Assembly (NCBI GenBank): GCA_020687485.1
Contig: JAJEQR010000009.1
Coordinates: 44,378-108,377, forward strand
Direction of reading: 5' to 3'
DNA length: 64,000 nt
Source: Hominifimenecus microfluidus
GTDB lineage: Bacteria > Bacillota > Clostridia > Lachnospirales > Lachnospiraceae
Of this stretch, positions 17,670-26,316 are shown one piece after another (positions within the stretch are counted from its first letter, which is position 1; each line of letters starts with the position of its first letter). Both the position numbers and the translations under genes were made by a program. The notes under the pieces are model-generated. The model did no database searches, was not told the origin of the DNA, and saw nothing but the letters and a program-made list of their open reading frames with translations.

Positions 17670-19585
17670 ATCCAGCACAAAAAGAAGCTATTTTATTCGG
17701 AGAAGGGCCTGCCATGGTACTGGCAGGTCCCGGTTCCGGAAAGACGACCGTGATTACACACCGGATTCGCCGACTGATCGGAGCGGGCGGTGTGGATCCG
17801 GCCTCGATTCTGGTTATCACATTTACAAAGGCAGCGGCACTGCAGATGCAGGAACGCTTCTTTCGTCTGATGGAGGGACAGTGTCCTCCGGTTGTTTTTG
17901 GCACATTTCATGCCGTTTTCTTTAAAATTCTGAAATACGCATACAATTACAAGGGAAATCAGGTGCTTCCTCCGGAACGGCGTATGGCGCTTCTGCGGGA
18001 GGTCTTCGCACAGTGCCGTACCGAACTGGAAGTGGAGGATGAGAATGAATTCCTTATGGAGATCGGCAATGAGATCAGTGCAGTAAAAGGAGAAGGGATC
18101 GAGATCGGAAATTATCACTCGAAGAGCTGCCCGAGCGATGTCTTTGAGCGGATTTTCAGAGGCTATAATGAAGGTCTGCGCCGTGCAGGTCTGCTGGATT
18201 TCGATGATATGGTAGGCATGTGCTACGAACTCTTCCTGGCGCGAAAGGATATTCTCCTCGCCTGGCAGAAGAAATACCGCTATATTCTGATCGATGAGTT
18301 CCAGGATATCAATCTCCTACAATATCAGGTGGTGAGGATGCTGGCGGCGCCGGAGAATAATTTGTTTATCGTGGGAGATGACGACCAGTCGATTTATCGC
18401 TTTCGCGGCGCGCGCCCGGAGATTATGCTGCATTTCCCGGAGGATTATCCGGACTGCCGGAAGATTCTGCTGAATGTGAATTATCGCTCGGTAAAGCCTG
18501 TCGTGGATCATGCCGGTCTTCTGATCGGCCAGAACGAGACCCGTTACCGCAAGGCACTTACCTCTGCGAGAGGAGAAGGGCCGGAACCGGTCTTTGCGCA
18601 GGTGAAGAATCTGCAGGAGGAGAATGATCGGGTGATGCGGGAACTACAGCAATACCACAGGAACGGAATTCCCTGGGAGCAGATGGCGCTTCTCTACCGG
18701 ACGAACCAGAATCCGCGGGCAATGGTGGAGCAGCTGATGCGGATGAATCTGCCATTCCGCATGAAGGATGTGGTTCCCAGCCTGTATGATCACTGGATCG
18801 CTGGCGATATGATCACCTATATGCTGGTAGCAGCAGGAAGCCGGAAGCGTGCGGATATCATACGTATTATCAACCGGCCGAAGCGCTATATCGCCCGGGC
18901 GGCATTTATGGAAGAAACTGTGGATCTGGAGAAATTAAAAGAGTATTACAAGGATAAGGAGTATATTGTGGAGCGGTTGGATCGCTTCGAATATGATCTG
19001 CGGATGCTGCGGAAGATGGCTCCTTATGCGGCGATCAATTATATCCGTCACGGGATGGGCTACGATGATTTTCTGAAAGAATATGCAGAGTTTCGCCGGA
19101 TGAAGCCGGACGAGTTGTATGAGATTGCGGATGAGCTGCAGGAGAGAGCAGCGGGCTTCCGTACACTTTCGGAGTGGCTTGCGGATATTGCGGAATATAA
19201 CCGGAAGATGAAGGAGCAGAAAGAGGAGGCGAAGCAGAACGCGGGGACCGGGATTAACGTCGCCACGATGCACGGTTCCAAAGGGCTGGAATACGAAGTG
19301 GTCTATATTCTGGATGCGAATGAGGGGATTACTCCTCATAAGAGGTCAATGCTCCCCGAAGAGATCGAGGAGGAACGGCGCCTGTTCTATGTAGCCATGA
19401 CGAGAGCAAAGACGCACTTGCATATTTACTGGACCGAAGAACATTATAATAAGAAGCTGCCGGTCTCAAGATTTGTGAAAGAGGCGGGTGGATTGAGTAC
19501 TCAGGCTTCGGAAACCCGAAGAAGCGATGAAAGAATTGCAGGAGTGAAGAGTGCGACCGCCGGAATTGCACGGAAGATAGAATGA
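17660..19585 (+). CDS. UvrD/PcrA-type superfamily-1 DNA helicase
   Basis: 641 residues with all SF1A motifs in order: AGPGSGKTT (Walker A, near 23-31), [18 protein letters not shown] (motif II), [33 protein letters not shown] and [14 protein letters not shown]. Acts as a 3'-5' translocating helicase in repair or replication-conflict removal. It is shorter than PcrA/UvrD (about 720-740), mainly through a short C-terminus, so it may be a distinct paralogue. ATG 17660 lies inside the end of gltX; the longer frame that starts at 17540 runs entirely over gltX codons and is rejected. Confidence 0.92.
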   Translation: MPVNPAQKEAILFGEGPAMVLAGPGSGKTTVITHRIRRLIGAGGVDPASILVITFTKAAALQMQERFFRLMEGQCPPVVFGTFHAVFFKILKYAYNYKGNQVLPPERRMALLREVFAQCRTELEVEDENEFLMEIGNEISAVKGEGIEIGNYHSKSCPSDVFERIFRGYNEGLRRAGLLDFDDMVGMCYELFLARKDILLAWQKKYRYILIDEFQDINLLQYQVVRMLAAPENNLFIVGDDDQSIYRFRGARPEIMLHFPEDYPDCRKILLNVNYRSVKPVVDHAGLLIGQNETRYRKALTSARGEGPEPVFAQVKNLQEENDRVMRELQQYHRNGIPWEQMALLYRTNQNPRAMVEQLMRMNLPFRMKDVVPSLYDHWIAGDMITYMLVAAGSRKRADIIRIINRPKRYIARAAFMEETVDLEKLKEYYKDKEYIVERLDRFEYDLRMLRKMAPYAAINYIRHGMGYDDFLKEYAEFRRMKPDELYEIADELQERAAGFRTLSEWLADIAEYNRKMKEQKEEAKQNAGTGINVATMHGSKGLEYEVVYILDANEGITPHKRSMLPEEIEEERRLFYVAMTRAKTHLHIYWTEEHYNKKLPVSRFVKEAGGLSTQASETRRSDERIAGVKSATAGIARKIE

Positions 19586-19649
19586 AGGAAAAATAGAGAA
19601 AAGCAAAGAAAATACAGAAAGAAAACGAAAACCTACAGAAAGCGGAAAG

Positions 19650-20354
19650 ATGAGAGAAAGCATGACAGAAAAAATGAAGAGCAAAGAAAAGCGTGTGAAG
19701 GGAGAAGCAGACGGCGGACAGCAGGAAGCTGTCTGCCGCAGCTGTATTGACTGCGGCAGCACGAACTGCAACCGGCATCAGGCTGCATATCCGGAATTCT
19801 GTGTCAGTCAGGGGCTGGAAGAGAATATTATAGAGGAAGCATCAGCACTTTATCATGCTGAGGAGATTAATGAGAAGATCGCCTATGCGTCTGCATCGAT
19901 TGAGTCGGATTTCTACTGTGAGAAGACCCGGCTGGAGGAGACGGCTCTCTTTGCGGAACGCATTGGAGCGAAAAAAATTGGAATTGCCACCTGTGTCGGA
20001 CTGATCCGGGAAAGCCGGATCGTTGCGAAATATTACCGGCAGAAGGGGTTTGAGGTCTATGGAACCGGATGCAAGGTAGGAGAGATTGATAAGTCTTTTA
20101 TCGGACTGGATCAGGTGAACCCCTGCCTGGGACGCAGTATGTGCAATCCGATCCTGCAGGCGAAGATACTGAACCGGGAGAAGACGGATCTGAATGTAAT
20201 TATCGGCCTCTGCGTCGGCCACGATAGTCTGTTTGTGAAATATTCTGAGGCACCCGCCACAACCCTGGTGGTGAAGGATCGCGTGCTGGCGCATAATCCA
20301 GTGGGAGCGATCTATCAAGCGGAAGGGTATTATAAGAGAAAGCTGTTTTCCTGA
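19650..20354 (+). CDS. DUF1847 metal-binding-type protein
   Basis: About 234 residues. The N-terminus has a basic leader, then a cysteine cluster (CRSCIDCGSTNCNRH) likely to bind metal. Further conserved cysteines (ATCVGL, GTGCKVG, NPCLGRSMCNP, GLCVGHD) follow. This is the DUF1847 family of anaerobes, whose function is unknown; a Zn or Fe-S protein is likely. The exact start is uncertain: ATG 19650, 19662 and 19674 are all in frame in a purine-rich region. It is followed by a terminator shared with the convergent DUF1292 gene. Confidence 0.82.
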   Translation: MRESMTEKMKSKEKRVKGEADGGQQEAVCRSCIDCGSTNCNRHQAAYPEFCVSQGLEENIIEEASALYHAEEINEKIAYASASIESDFYCEKTRLEETALFAERIGAKKIGIATCVGLIRESRIVAKYYRQKGFEVYGTGCKVGEIDKSFIGLDQVNPCLGRSMCNPILQAKILNREKTDLNVIIGLCVGHDSLFVKYSEAPATTLVVKDRVLAHNPVGAIYQAEGYYKRKLFS

Positions 20355-20384
20355 GGACTATAGAGGCGGCAATGCAGATGTAAT

Positions 20385-20420
20385 AAAAGGGGGAGCGCTC
20401 CTGCGATCCCCCTTTGTTTT
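20385..20420. terminator. Bidirectional terminator between DUF1847 and DUF1292 genes
   Basis: AAAGGGGGA (20386-20394) pairs with TCCCCCTTT (20407-20415), followed by GTTTTATT. The A-rich left arm allows use from the other strand. Confidence 0.75.
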
Positions 20421-20455
20421 ATTATTCGACCTACTGTTAGTCTGCCTGGCCGGTT

Positions 20456-20776
20456 TTACTCGTCTTCCTCATCTCCGACGATCTCGTCGTACTCTGCTTC
20501 GTCCAGAATCTCATCGAAGCGGTCGGCAACTGCCTCGTACTCATCCTCCGTCTCGATCATGCCGAGAACCGGCTGACCGTTCTCATCCTCGGAGAAGCGG
20601 TAAAGGTAAATATCTTCGCCGTGCTCCTCGTCCTCCGGCTGAAGCGCGATGTACTGCTGGCCGTCTACGGGAAAACGGGCGAGAACGCTGCACTCCAGAA
20701 CCGTGTCGTCTTCCAGCTCCAGGGTGATGGAGAGGTCTTCCATATCAGCCCCATAGATCATGTCAAATTCGCTCAT
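20456..20776 (-). CDS. DUF1292 acidic protein
   Basis: 106 residues, very acidic (many Glu and Asp, tail GDEEDE). The DUF1292 core includes LELEDDTVLECSVLARFPVDG, YIALQPEDE and IYLYRFSEDENG. The family is common in Firmicutes, often beside yrrK/ruvX or alaS, and has no established function. A weak AGAAAGGAT ribosome site precedes ATG 20776. Downstream of ychF on the same strand. Confidence 0.85.
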   Translation of the reverse strand: MSEFDMIYGADMEDLSITLELEDDTVLECSVLARFPVDGQQYIALQPEDEEHGEDIYLYRFSEDENGQPVLGMIETEDEYEAVADRFDEILDEAEYDEIVGDEEDE

Positions 20777-20853
20777 ATAATTGGTATCCTTTCTTAAAGT
20801 TATATGCTAATAATTCAGAGTCTCAGCTCGATTTTGTTTCGCTACATCTCGTA

Positions 20854-21951
20854 TTATACGTTGAAACGGAACAGAATTACGTCTCCGTCTTTTACCACAT
20901 AGTCCTTGCCTTCCAGACCAATCAGACCTTTCTCACGAGCTGCGGCATAGGTGCCGGCATCCAGCAGATCCTGGTAGTTCACAACTTCGGCGCGAATGAA
21001 GCCACGTTCGAAATCACTGTGAATCTTACCAGCTGCCTGCGGCGCTTTCGTTCCCTTACGGATTGTCCATGCGCGGGTCTCCTGCTCGCCTGCGGTCAGG
21101 TAGCTGATCAGACCGAGCAGATCATAGCTGGCGGCAATCAGCTTCTCCAGGCCGGATTCCTTCAGACCGAGATCTTCCAGGAACATCTTCTTTTCATCGT
21201 CGTCAAGCTCGGCGATCTCCTGTTCGATCTGGGCGCAGATTACGAATACCTGGCTGCCCTCGGCTGCGGCAAACTCACGAACCTTCTGCACATAGGGGCA
21301 GGAGGCTCCATCGTCGGCAAGGTCATCTTCAGCGACATTCGCGGCATAGATTACAGGCTTGTCGGTAAGAAGATTCAGGCTGGCGATAAAGGCTTCCTCA
21401 TCTTCATCCTCAGGGACAAGAGTCTTCGCTTCCTTTCCTTCTTCCAGGACTTCCTTCAGCTTCTTCAGAGTCTTCAGCTCGGAGGCAAGAGACTTATCAT
21501 TCATAGCGCTGCGGGCTGTCTTGGAGATACGGCGTTCCAGTACTTCCAGATCGGCGAATACCAGTTCCAGGTTAATGGTCTCGATATCGCGGATCGGGTC
21601 AACACTGCCGTCCACATGAACCACGTTGCTGTCATCAAAGCAGCGAACAACGTGAACGATGGCGTCTACTTCGCGGATATTGGCCAGAAACTGATTGCCC
21701 AGTCCCTCGCCCTTGCTGGCGCCCTTTACCAGACCGGCAATATCAACGAACTCGATCACTGCGGGAGTGATCTTGCGGGAATTGTACATATTGGCAAGAA
21801 GACCGAGACGAAAATCCGGTACGGGAACCACTCCGACATTCGGATCAATCGTGCAGAACGGGTAGTTCGCAGATTCGGCTCCGGCCTTGGTCAGAGAATT
21901 AAAGAGGGTACTTTTGCCGACATTCGGCAGACCTACAATACCTAATTTCAT
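20854..21951 (-). CDS. ychF: Ribosome-binding GTPase/ATPase YchF (OLA1 family)
   Basis: 365 residues. G1 is GLPNVGKST near 7-15, G3 is DIAGLVKGAS and G4-like NVAED (the NxxE in place of NKxD gives the known ATP preference). The C-terminal TGS-like domain contains KGTKAPQAAGKIHSDFERGFIRAEV. ATG 21951 is chosen because AAGGAG abuts the upstream GTG at 21963 and is correctly spaced from 21951. Binds ribosomes and is linked to stress responses. Followed by the DUF1292 gene. Confidence 0.95.
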   Translation of the reverse strand: MKLGIVGLPNVGKSTLFNSLTKAGAESANYPFCTIDPNVGVVPVPDFRLGLLANMYNSRKITPAVIEFVDIAGLVKGASKGEGLGNQFLANIREVDAIVHVVRCFDDSNVVHVDGSVDPIRDIETINLELVFADLEVLERRISKTARSAMNDKSLASELKTLKKLKEVLEEGKEAKTLVPEDEDEEAFIASLNLLTDKPVIYAANVAEDDLADDGASCPYVQKVREFAAAEGSQVFVICAQIEQEIAELDDDEKKMFLEDLGLKESGLEKLIAASYDLLGLISYLTAGEQETRAWTIRKGTKAPQAAGKIHSDFERGFIRAEVVNYQDLLDAGTYAAAREKGLIGLEGKDYVVKDGDVILFRFNV

Positions 21952-22163
21952 TTTATTAAACACTCCTTAGCATCTTTTGCACCTGCCGGACTGCTGGAAA
22001 AATGCCGGAAGACGGTGCGTCACGACGGTTAATTATAGCATGACGCCGGTAAGATTTCAACGATATTTCATAACTATTCCGGAGTGAGCGGATTTTACGG
22101 CTGCGGGCGAATTTTTATGAAGAGATCGTAAGAAAAAAGTAAAAATTTTACAGTTAAAAAGGG

Positions 22164-22192
22164 TTGCCAACGGCACTAAAGTTGTTTAGAAT
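22164..22192 (+). promoter_or_regulatory. Promoter of the dcw cluster (mraZ)
   Basis: TTGCCA (22164-22169), 17-base spacer, TAGAAT (22187-22192). The expected transcription start near 22199 falls directly before the four GTGG boxes. The rest of the 305-base ychF-mraZ gap shows no other structure. Confidence 0.75.
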
Positions 22193-22199
22193 AATAGGT

Positions 22200-22236
22200 A
22201 AGTGGTGCAGTGTGGCGTATTGTGGAGTAAAGTGGG
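22200..22236 (+). promoter_or_regulatory. MraZ operator: four GTGG boxes at 10-base spacing
   Basis: GTGG occurs at 22202, 22212, 22222 and 22232, exactly one helical turn apart. MraZ proteins are ring-shaped multimers known to bind tandem GTGG/TGGG-containing boxes in their own promoters. The array lies between the promoter and AAGGAGGTGA, so binding would block transcription of the cluster. Confidence 0.8.
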
Positions 22237-22256
22237 GATAAGGAGGTGAGCTCTTC

Positions 22257-22682
22257 ATGTTTATGGGGGAATACAACCATACGATAGACGCGAAGGGCCG
22301 CCTGATTGTTCCATCACGGTTTCGCGAACAGCTGGGAGATGAATTTGTCGTGACAGCCGGTCTGGACGGCTGTCTGTTTGTCTATACCAACGAAGAATGG
22401 AAGAAGTTCGAAGAGAAGCTGAATACGCTTCCTCTTACAAATCCAAAGGCCCGGAAGTTCTCACGATTCTTTCTGGCCAGCGCATGCCCGTGTGAGGTGG
22501 ACAAGCAGGGACGCATTCTTTTGCCGGCTAAGCTTCGGATGGAAGCGCATCTGGAGAAGGACGTGGTACTTGCCGGCGTTGGCAGCCGCGTTGAGATTTG
22601 GGACAAGAACAGCTGGCAGGCGATCACCTCTTATGACGATGCGGACGATCTTGCGTCCGATATGGAAGGATTGGGTATCTAA
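22257..22682 (+). CDS. mraZ: Transcriptional regulator MraZ
   Basis: 141 residues with two SpoVT/AbrB-like halves, each with the DxKGR-type core: [19 protein letters not shown] near 6-24 and [16 protein letters not shown] near 80-95. Binds its own operator boxes upstream and controls the dcw cluster. ATG 22257 has AAGGAGGTGA 8 bases upstream; ATG 22263 is less well placed. The stop is adjacent to the rsmH start. Confidence 0.96.
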   Translation: MFMGEYNHTIDAKGRLIVPSRFREQLGDEFVVTAGLDGCLFVYTNEEWKKFEEKLNTLPLTNPKARKFSRFFLASACPCEVDKQGRILLPAKLRMEAHLEKDVVLAGVGSRVEIWDKNSWQAITSYDDADDLASDMEGLGI

Positions 22683-23621
22683 ATGAATTTCAGACACACA
22701 TCGGTTCTTCTGGAACCTTCAATCGAACAGCTGCAGATCCGGCCGAATGGTATCTACGTAGACGGTACACTCGGCGGAGGTGGTCATTCGTATCATATCG
22801 CGGAACGCCTGACGGAAGATGGTCGCCTGATCGGCATTGACCGGGATGAGGATGCAATCTGTGCTGCGTCGAAGCGTCTGGAGCCGTTCACGGATCGAGT
22901 GACGATTGTTAAGAATAACTACGGGAATATCCGGGAGGTGCTTGACCGGCTGGAGATTTCGCAGGTGGATGGCATTCTTCTGGATCTTGGCGTATCCTCC
23001 TATCAGCTGGATACGGCGGAGCGGGGCTTTTCCTATATGGCGGATGCGCCTCTGGATATGCGTATGGATCGTGAGGAGAGCCGGACCGCCTGGGATATTG
23101 TGAACACTTACAGCGAGCAGGAGTTGTTCCGGGTAATCCGTGATTATGGCGAGGATCGCTTTGCGAAGAATATTGCGAAGCATATTGTGAAGCAGCGGGA
23201 AGAGAAGCCAGTGGAGACGACCGGAGAGCTGGTGAAGATCATTCAGGGAGCAATTCCCATGAAGGTACAGAAAACCGGCGGGCATCCGGCAAAGCGCACC
23301 TTCCAGGCAATCCGGATCGAACTGAACCGGGAGCTGACGGTAATTGATGAAGTTATTGATACGATGATCGATGTATTGAAGCCGGGAGGACGGCTTTGCA
23401 TTATCACCTTTCATTCGCTGGAGGATCGGATTGTGAAGAGTCGGTTTCGTACGGCGGAGAACCCCTGTATCTGTCCCCGTGAGTTCCCTGTCTGTGTATG
23501 CGGCAGGAAGAGCAAGGGACATGTAGTAACCAGAAAGCCGATTCTTCCGTCTGAGACTGAGATGGAGGAGAACCCGAGAGCCAGGAGCGCGAAGCTTCGG
23601 GTATTCGAGAAAGAAAGTTGA
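22683..23621 (+). CDS. rsmH: 16S rRNA (cytosine1402-N4)-methyltransferase RsmH (MraW)
   Basis: 312 residues. SAM-binding motif [10 protein letters not shown] near 27-36, [34 protein letters not shown] and [11 protein letters not shown]. Modifies C1402 in the ribosomal decoding centre. ATG 22683 begins on the base after the mraZ stop, so it is translationally coupled. Standard second gene of dcw clusters. Confidence 0.97.
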   Translation: MNFRHTSVLLEPSIEQLQIRPNGIYVDGTLGGGGHSYHIAERLTEDGRLIGIDRDEDAICAASKRLEPFTDRVTIVKNNYGNIREVLDRLEISQVDGILLDLGVSSYQLDTAERGFSYMADAPLDMRMDREESRTAWDIVNTYSEQELFRVIRDYGEDRFAKNIAKHIVKQREEKPVETTGELVKIIQGAIPMKVQKTGGHPAKRTFQAIRIELNRELTVIDEVIDTMIDVLKPGGRLCIITFHSLEDRIVKSRFRTAENPCICPREFPVCVCGRKSKGHVVTRKPILPSETEMEENPRARSAKLRVFEKES

Positions 23622-23623
23622 TT

Positions 23624-24124
23624 ATGGCCAGAGAAGAACAACAGCAGAAGAAGAGGCAATATCATAATTATATAGAAGGAAGTGCTGTGCGGCATTCGGA
23701 GACAGTTCCGAAGCGGGAGTCGGAACGTTCTGTTCCGAGACCTCAGCGTCGGGAACAGCGGGTTGCGGCAGCGAGAATCCGGCGCAACCGGGATAAGGTG
23801 CAGCTTATCAGCGTACCGTATCTAATAGTTCTTGTGGCGGCTACGATCATGACGCTTGGCGTCTGTGCCAGTTACCTGCAGGTTCAGGCCAGCATTACTG
23901 CCAATAAGAATCAAATTGAAAAGCTGGAATCGAATCTTCAGACTTTGAAGTCGGATAATAATGCTCTGGAAGCCAGGATCAGCACCTATGTGGATCTAAA
24001 ACATATTTATGAAGTGGCGACCGGAGAGCTTGGCATGGTGTATCCTTCGGATGACCAGATTCTTTATTATGATAAGACAGAAAGCGGGTATGTAAGGCAG
24101 TATGAAGATATCCCAACAGACTAA
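23624..24124 (+). CDS. ftsL: FtsL-like cell division protein
   Basis: 166 residues. A basic cytoplasmic N-terminus (about 65 residues rich in Arg, Lys, Gln) is followed by one membrane segment (VPYLIVLVAATIMTLGVCAS). An extracytoplasmic coiled coil (NKNQIEKLESNLQTLKSDNNALEARI) comes next. Topology, size and place between rsmH and ftsI/spoVD identify FtsL despite weak sequence conservation. It belongs to the divisome FtsL-DivIC-DivIB complex. ATG 23624 lies 2 bases after the rsmH stop; its last 23 bases overlap the next gene. Confidence 0.8.
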   Translation: MAREEQQQKKRQYHNYIEGSAVRHSETVPKRESERSVPRPQRREQRVAAARIRRNRDKVQLISVPYLIVLVAATIMTLGVCASYLQVQASITANKNQIEKLESNLQTLKSDNNALEARISTYVDLKHIYEVATGELGMVYPSDDQILYYDKTESGYVRQYEDIPTD

Positions 24125-26252
24125 GAAGCGCGGATCGAAGAAGAGTGCCAAAAAGAACGAAAAAAGGGACAACAGAATATTCGGCAGATCAATGCAGGGA
24201 AGGCTGGCGTTAACATTTGGTGTGGTAACGGTAGCCTTGTTTGCGCTCAGCATTGTGCTGATCCGTATTAATGCCGGTAAAGGGGAACAGTACAGCAAGA
24301 CGGTTTTGTCTCAGCAGGATTACAGCAGCACGGTTGTACCGTTTCGCAGAGGCATGATTACAGATCGTAACCAGACGGTTCTGGCGACCAGTGAGCGTGT
24401 CTATAATTTGATTCTGGATCCGAAGGTGATTCTTACGAATGATGGCGTGAATAAGGATGCGACGCTGGAGGCGCTGGTACAGTGCTATCACTATGACCGG
24501 GCGGAGCTGGAGCAGATTCTGGCAGATAAGGCGGAGAGTTCCTATGTGCGGTATCAGAGGCAGCTTTCCGAGGAAGAACATGAGCTTTTTCTGAATTACC
24601 AGAGTGAATATAATGCAGAGGCGGCGAAGACCAATGACGCGAAGATTGTCGGTGTCTGGTTTGAATCGGAATACAAGAGAGTTTATCCGATGAATGAGCT
24701 GGCCTGCACATTACTGGGATTTTCCGCTAGCGATTCCAGCCGCGGCAACTGGGGGATTGAGGAGTATTATAATGATGAGCTGACAGGCGTAAACGGAAGG
24801 GAGTATGGCTATATGGATACGGACGGAAGTCCGGATCGTGAAGTAAAGCAGGCGATTGACGGCAATACGATTGTCAGTACTGTGGATTATACAATTCAGG
24901 GATATGCGGAGCAGTTTATCCAGGAGTTCCTGAAGAATCACACGGCGGATAATGTCGGTGTGCTTGTGATGGATCCGAATAATGGTGAGATCCTTGCCAT
25001 GGCGACGGACAAGAGCTATGATCTGAATAATCCAACGGATCTTTCCGAGTATTATACGGAAGATGAACAGGCGGCCATGACGGAGCAGGAGCTCAGTGAG
25101 GCACGAGCGCAGATCTGGAAGAACTTCGCGGTGCAGGACGCGTATGAGCCGGGTTCCACATCGAAGCCAGTGACAGTCGCGGCGGGGCTGGAGGAGAACC
25201 TGATCCATCCCACAGACACATACCTGTGCGAGGGCGAGAAGACTTTTGGCAGCGGAAGCTATGAGACAACGGTTCACTGTAATGATGTTCACAATACAGT
25301 GAACCTGCAGCAGGCGCTGATGTATTCCTGTAATGTGGCTATGATGGATATCGGAGCGACTCTTGGCAATGAGACGTTCAGCAAGTATTTGAATCTGTTC
25401 GGTTTTGGAAAGCAGACGAATATCGATCTTCCCGGTGAGTCGGCCGGCTTACTGATTGATCCGGCTAATATGGGCGTGACCGATCTGGCAACGAATGCAT
25501 TCGGTCAGAACTATAATGTCACAATGGTACAGCTGGCATCAGCGCTTTGCTCCATCATTAACGGCGGATCTTATTATCAGCCGCATGTCGTAAAGCAGAT
25601 CCTGAATGCGGATGGAGAGATTCTGAAGAATGTGGAGCCGGTTCTTGTGCGGGAGACAGTGAGCCAGTCTACCAGTGATTTTATTAAGGAAGCTCTTTTT
25701 CAGACAGTGGAGAATGGTACCGGCCAGGCGGCGAAGATCGCCGGTTACTCGATCGGCGGTAAGACAGGTACGGCGCAGAAGCATCCCCGAAGTGAGGGAA
25801 AGTATCTGGTATCCTTCGTAGGCTTCGCACCGGCGGAGGCCCCGCAGGTGCTAGTCTATGTGATTGTGGACAATCCTACAGTTAGCGAGGACGAGAGTGT
25901 CAGTGCCGGTCTTGCTATCAAGATCGAGAAGATGGTCATGGAGAGTATCATTCCCTATATGAATATTCCGTACAGCTCAGATACCGAGCCGGAGACAACT
26001 ACGATTGCGGAGGAGACTTCGGCGACGGAAGCGTCTACCGATTCGGAAGGAAATATGATTCCGGCCAGCGCGAGTGCAAGCTTTAATGAAGTGGTTCCGT
26101 CAGAAGGTTATCTGAACGATCCGACCGAATCCGGCGAGAGTCGGACAGTTTCCGGTTCCGAGAACAGTCCGCCGGAGGACGGCACTCTGGCGGAAAGTTC
26201 CTCCGCAGAGGAGACAATGAATCCAGAGGATACGCTCCCGGCAGAGGAGTAG
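24102..26252 (+). CDS. Class B penicillin-binding protein (FtsI/SpoVD type), copy 1
   Basis: 716-residue peptidoglycan transpeptidase. One N-terminal membrane anchor (about 37-57) is followed by a dimerisation domain and the transpeptidase domain with Ser352-x2-Lys355 (STSK), Ser409-Cys-Asn411 and Lys554-Thr-Gly556. The last 85 residues are a Ser/Thr/Glu/Pro-rich, probably disordered tail; no PASTA domain is visible. Overlaps ftsL by 23 bases. With a second class B protein next to it, one copy probably serves division and the other sporulation cortex synthesis. Its normal KTG and position suggest this is the division enzyme (inference). Confidence 0.9.
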   Translation: MKISQQTKKRGSKKSAKKNEKRDNRIFGRSMQGRLALTFGVVTVALFALSIVLIRINAGKGEQYSKTVLSQQDYSSTVVPFRRGMITDRNQTVLATSERVYNLILDPKVILTNDGVNKDATLEALVQCYHYDRAELEQILADKAESSYVRYQRQLSEEEHELFLNYQSEYNAEAAKTNDAKIVGVWFESEYKRVYPMNELACTLLGFSASDSSRGNWGIEEYYNDELTGVNGREYGYMDTDGSPDREVKQAIDGNTIVSTVDYTIQGYAEQFIQEFLKNHTADNVGVLVMDPNNGEILAMATDKSYDLNNPTDLSEYYTEDEQAAMTEQELSEARAQIWKNFAVQDAYEPGSTSKPVTVAAGLEENLIHPTDTYLCEGEKTFGSGSYETTVHCNDVHNTVNLQQALMYSCNVAMMDIGATLGNETFSKYLNLFGFGKQTNIDLPGESAGLLIDPANMGVTDLATNAFGQNYNVTMVQLASALCSIINGGSYYQPHVVKQILNADGEILKNVEPVLVRETVSQSTSDFIKEALFQTVENGTGQAAKIAGYSIGGKTGTAQKHPRSEGKYLVSFVGFAPAEAPQVLVYVIVDNPTVSEDESVSAGLAIKIEKMVMESIIPYMNIPYSSDTEPETTTIAEETSATEASTDSEGNMIPASASASFNEVVPSEGYLNDPTESGESRTVSGSENSPPEDGTLAESSSAEETMNPEDTLPAEE

Positions 26253-26316
26253 CGTTGTCCGAATAAACCGGCAAATCTTCGCATAGGATGAGGATAAAGA
26301 ATCTGCGGAGGGTATC

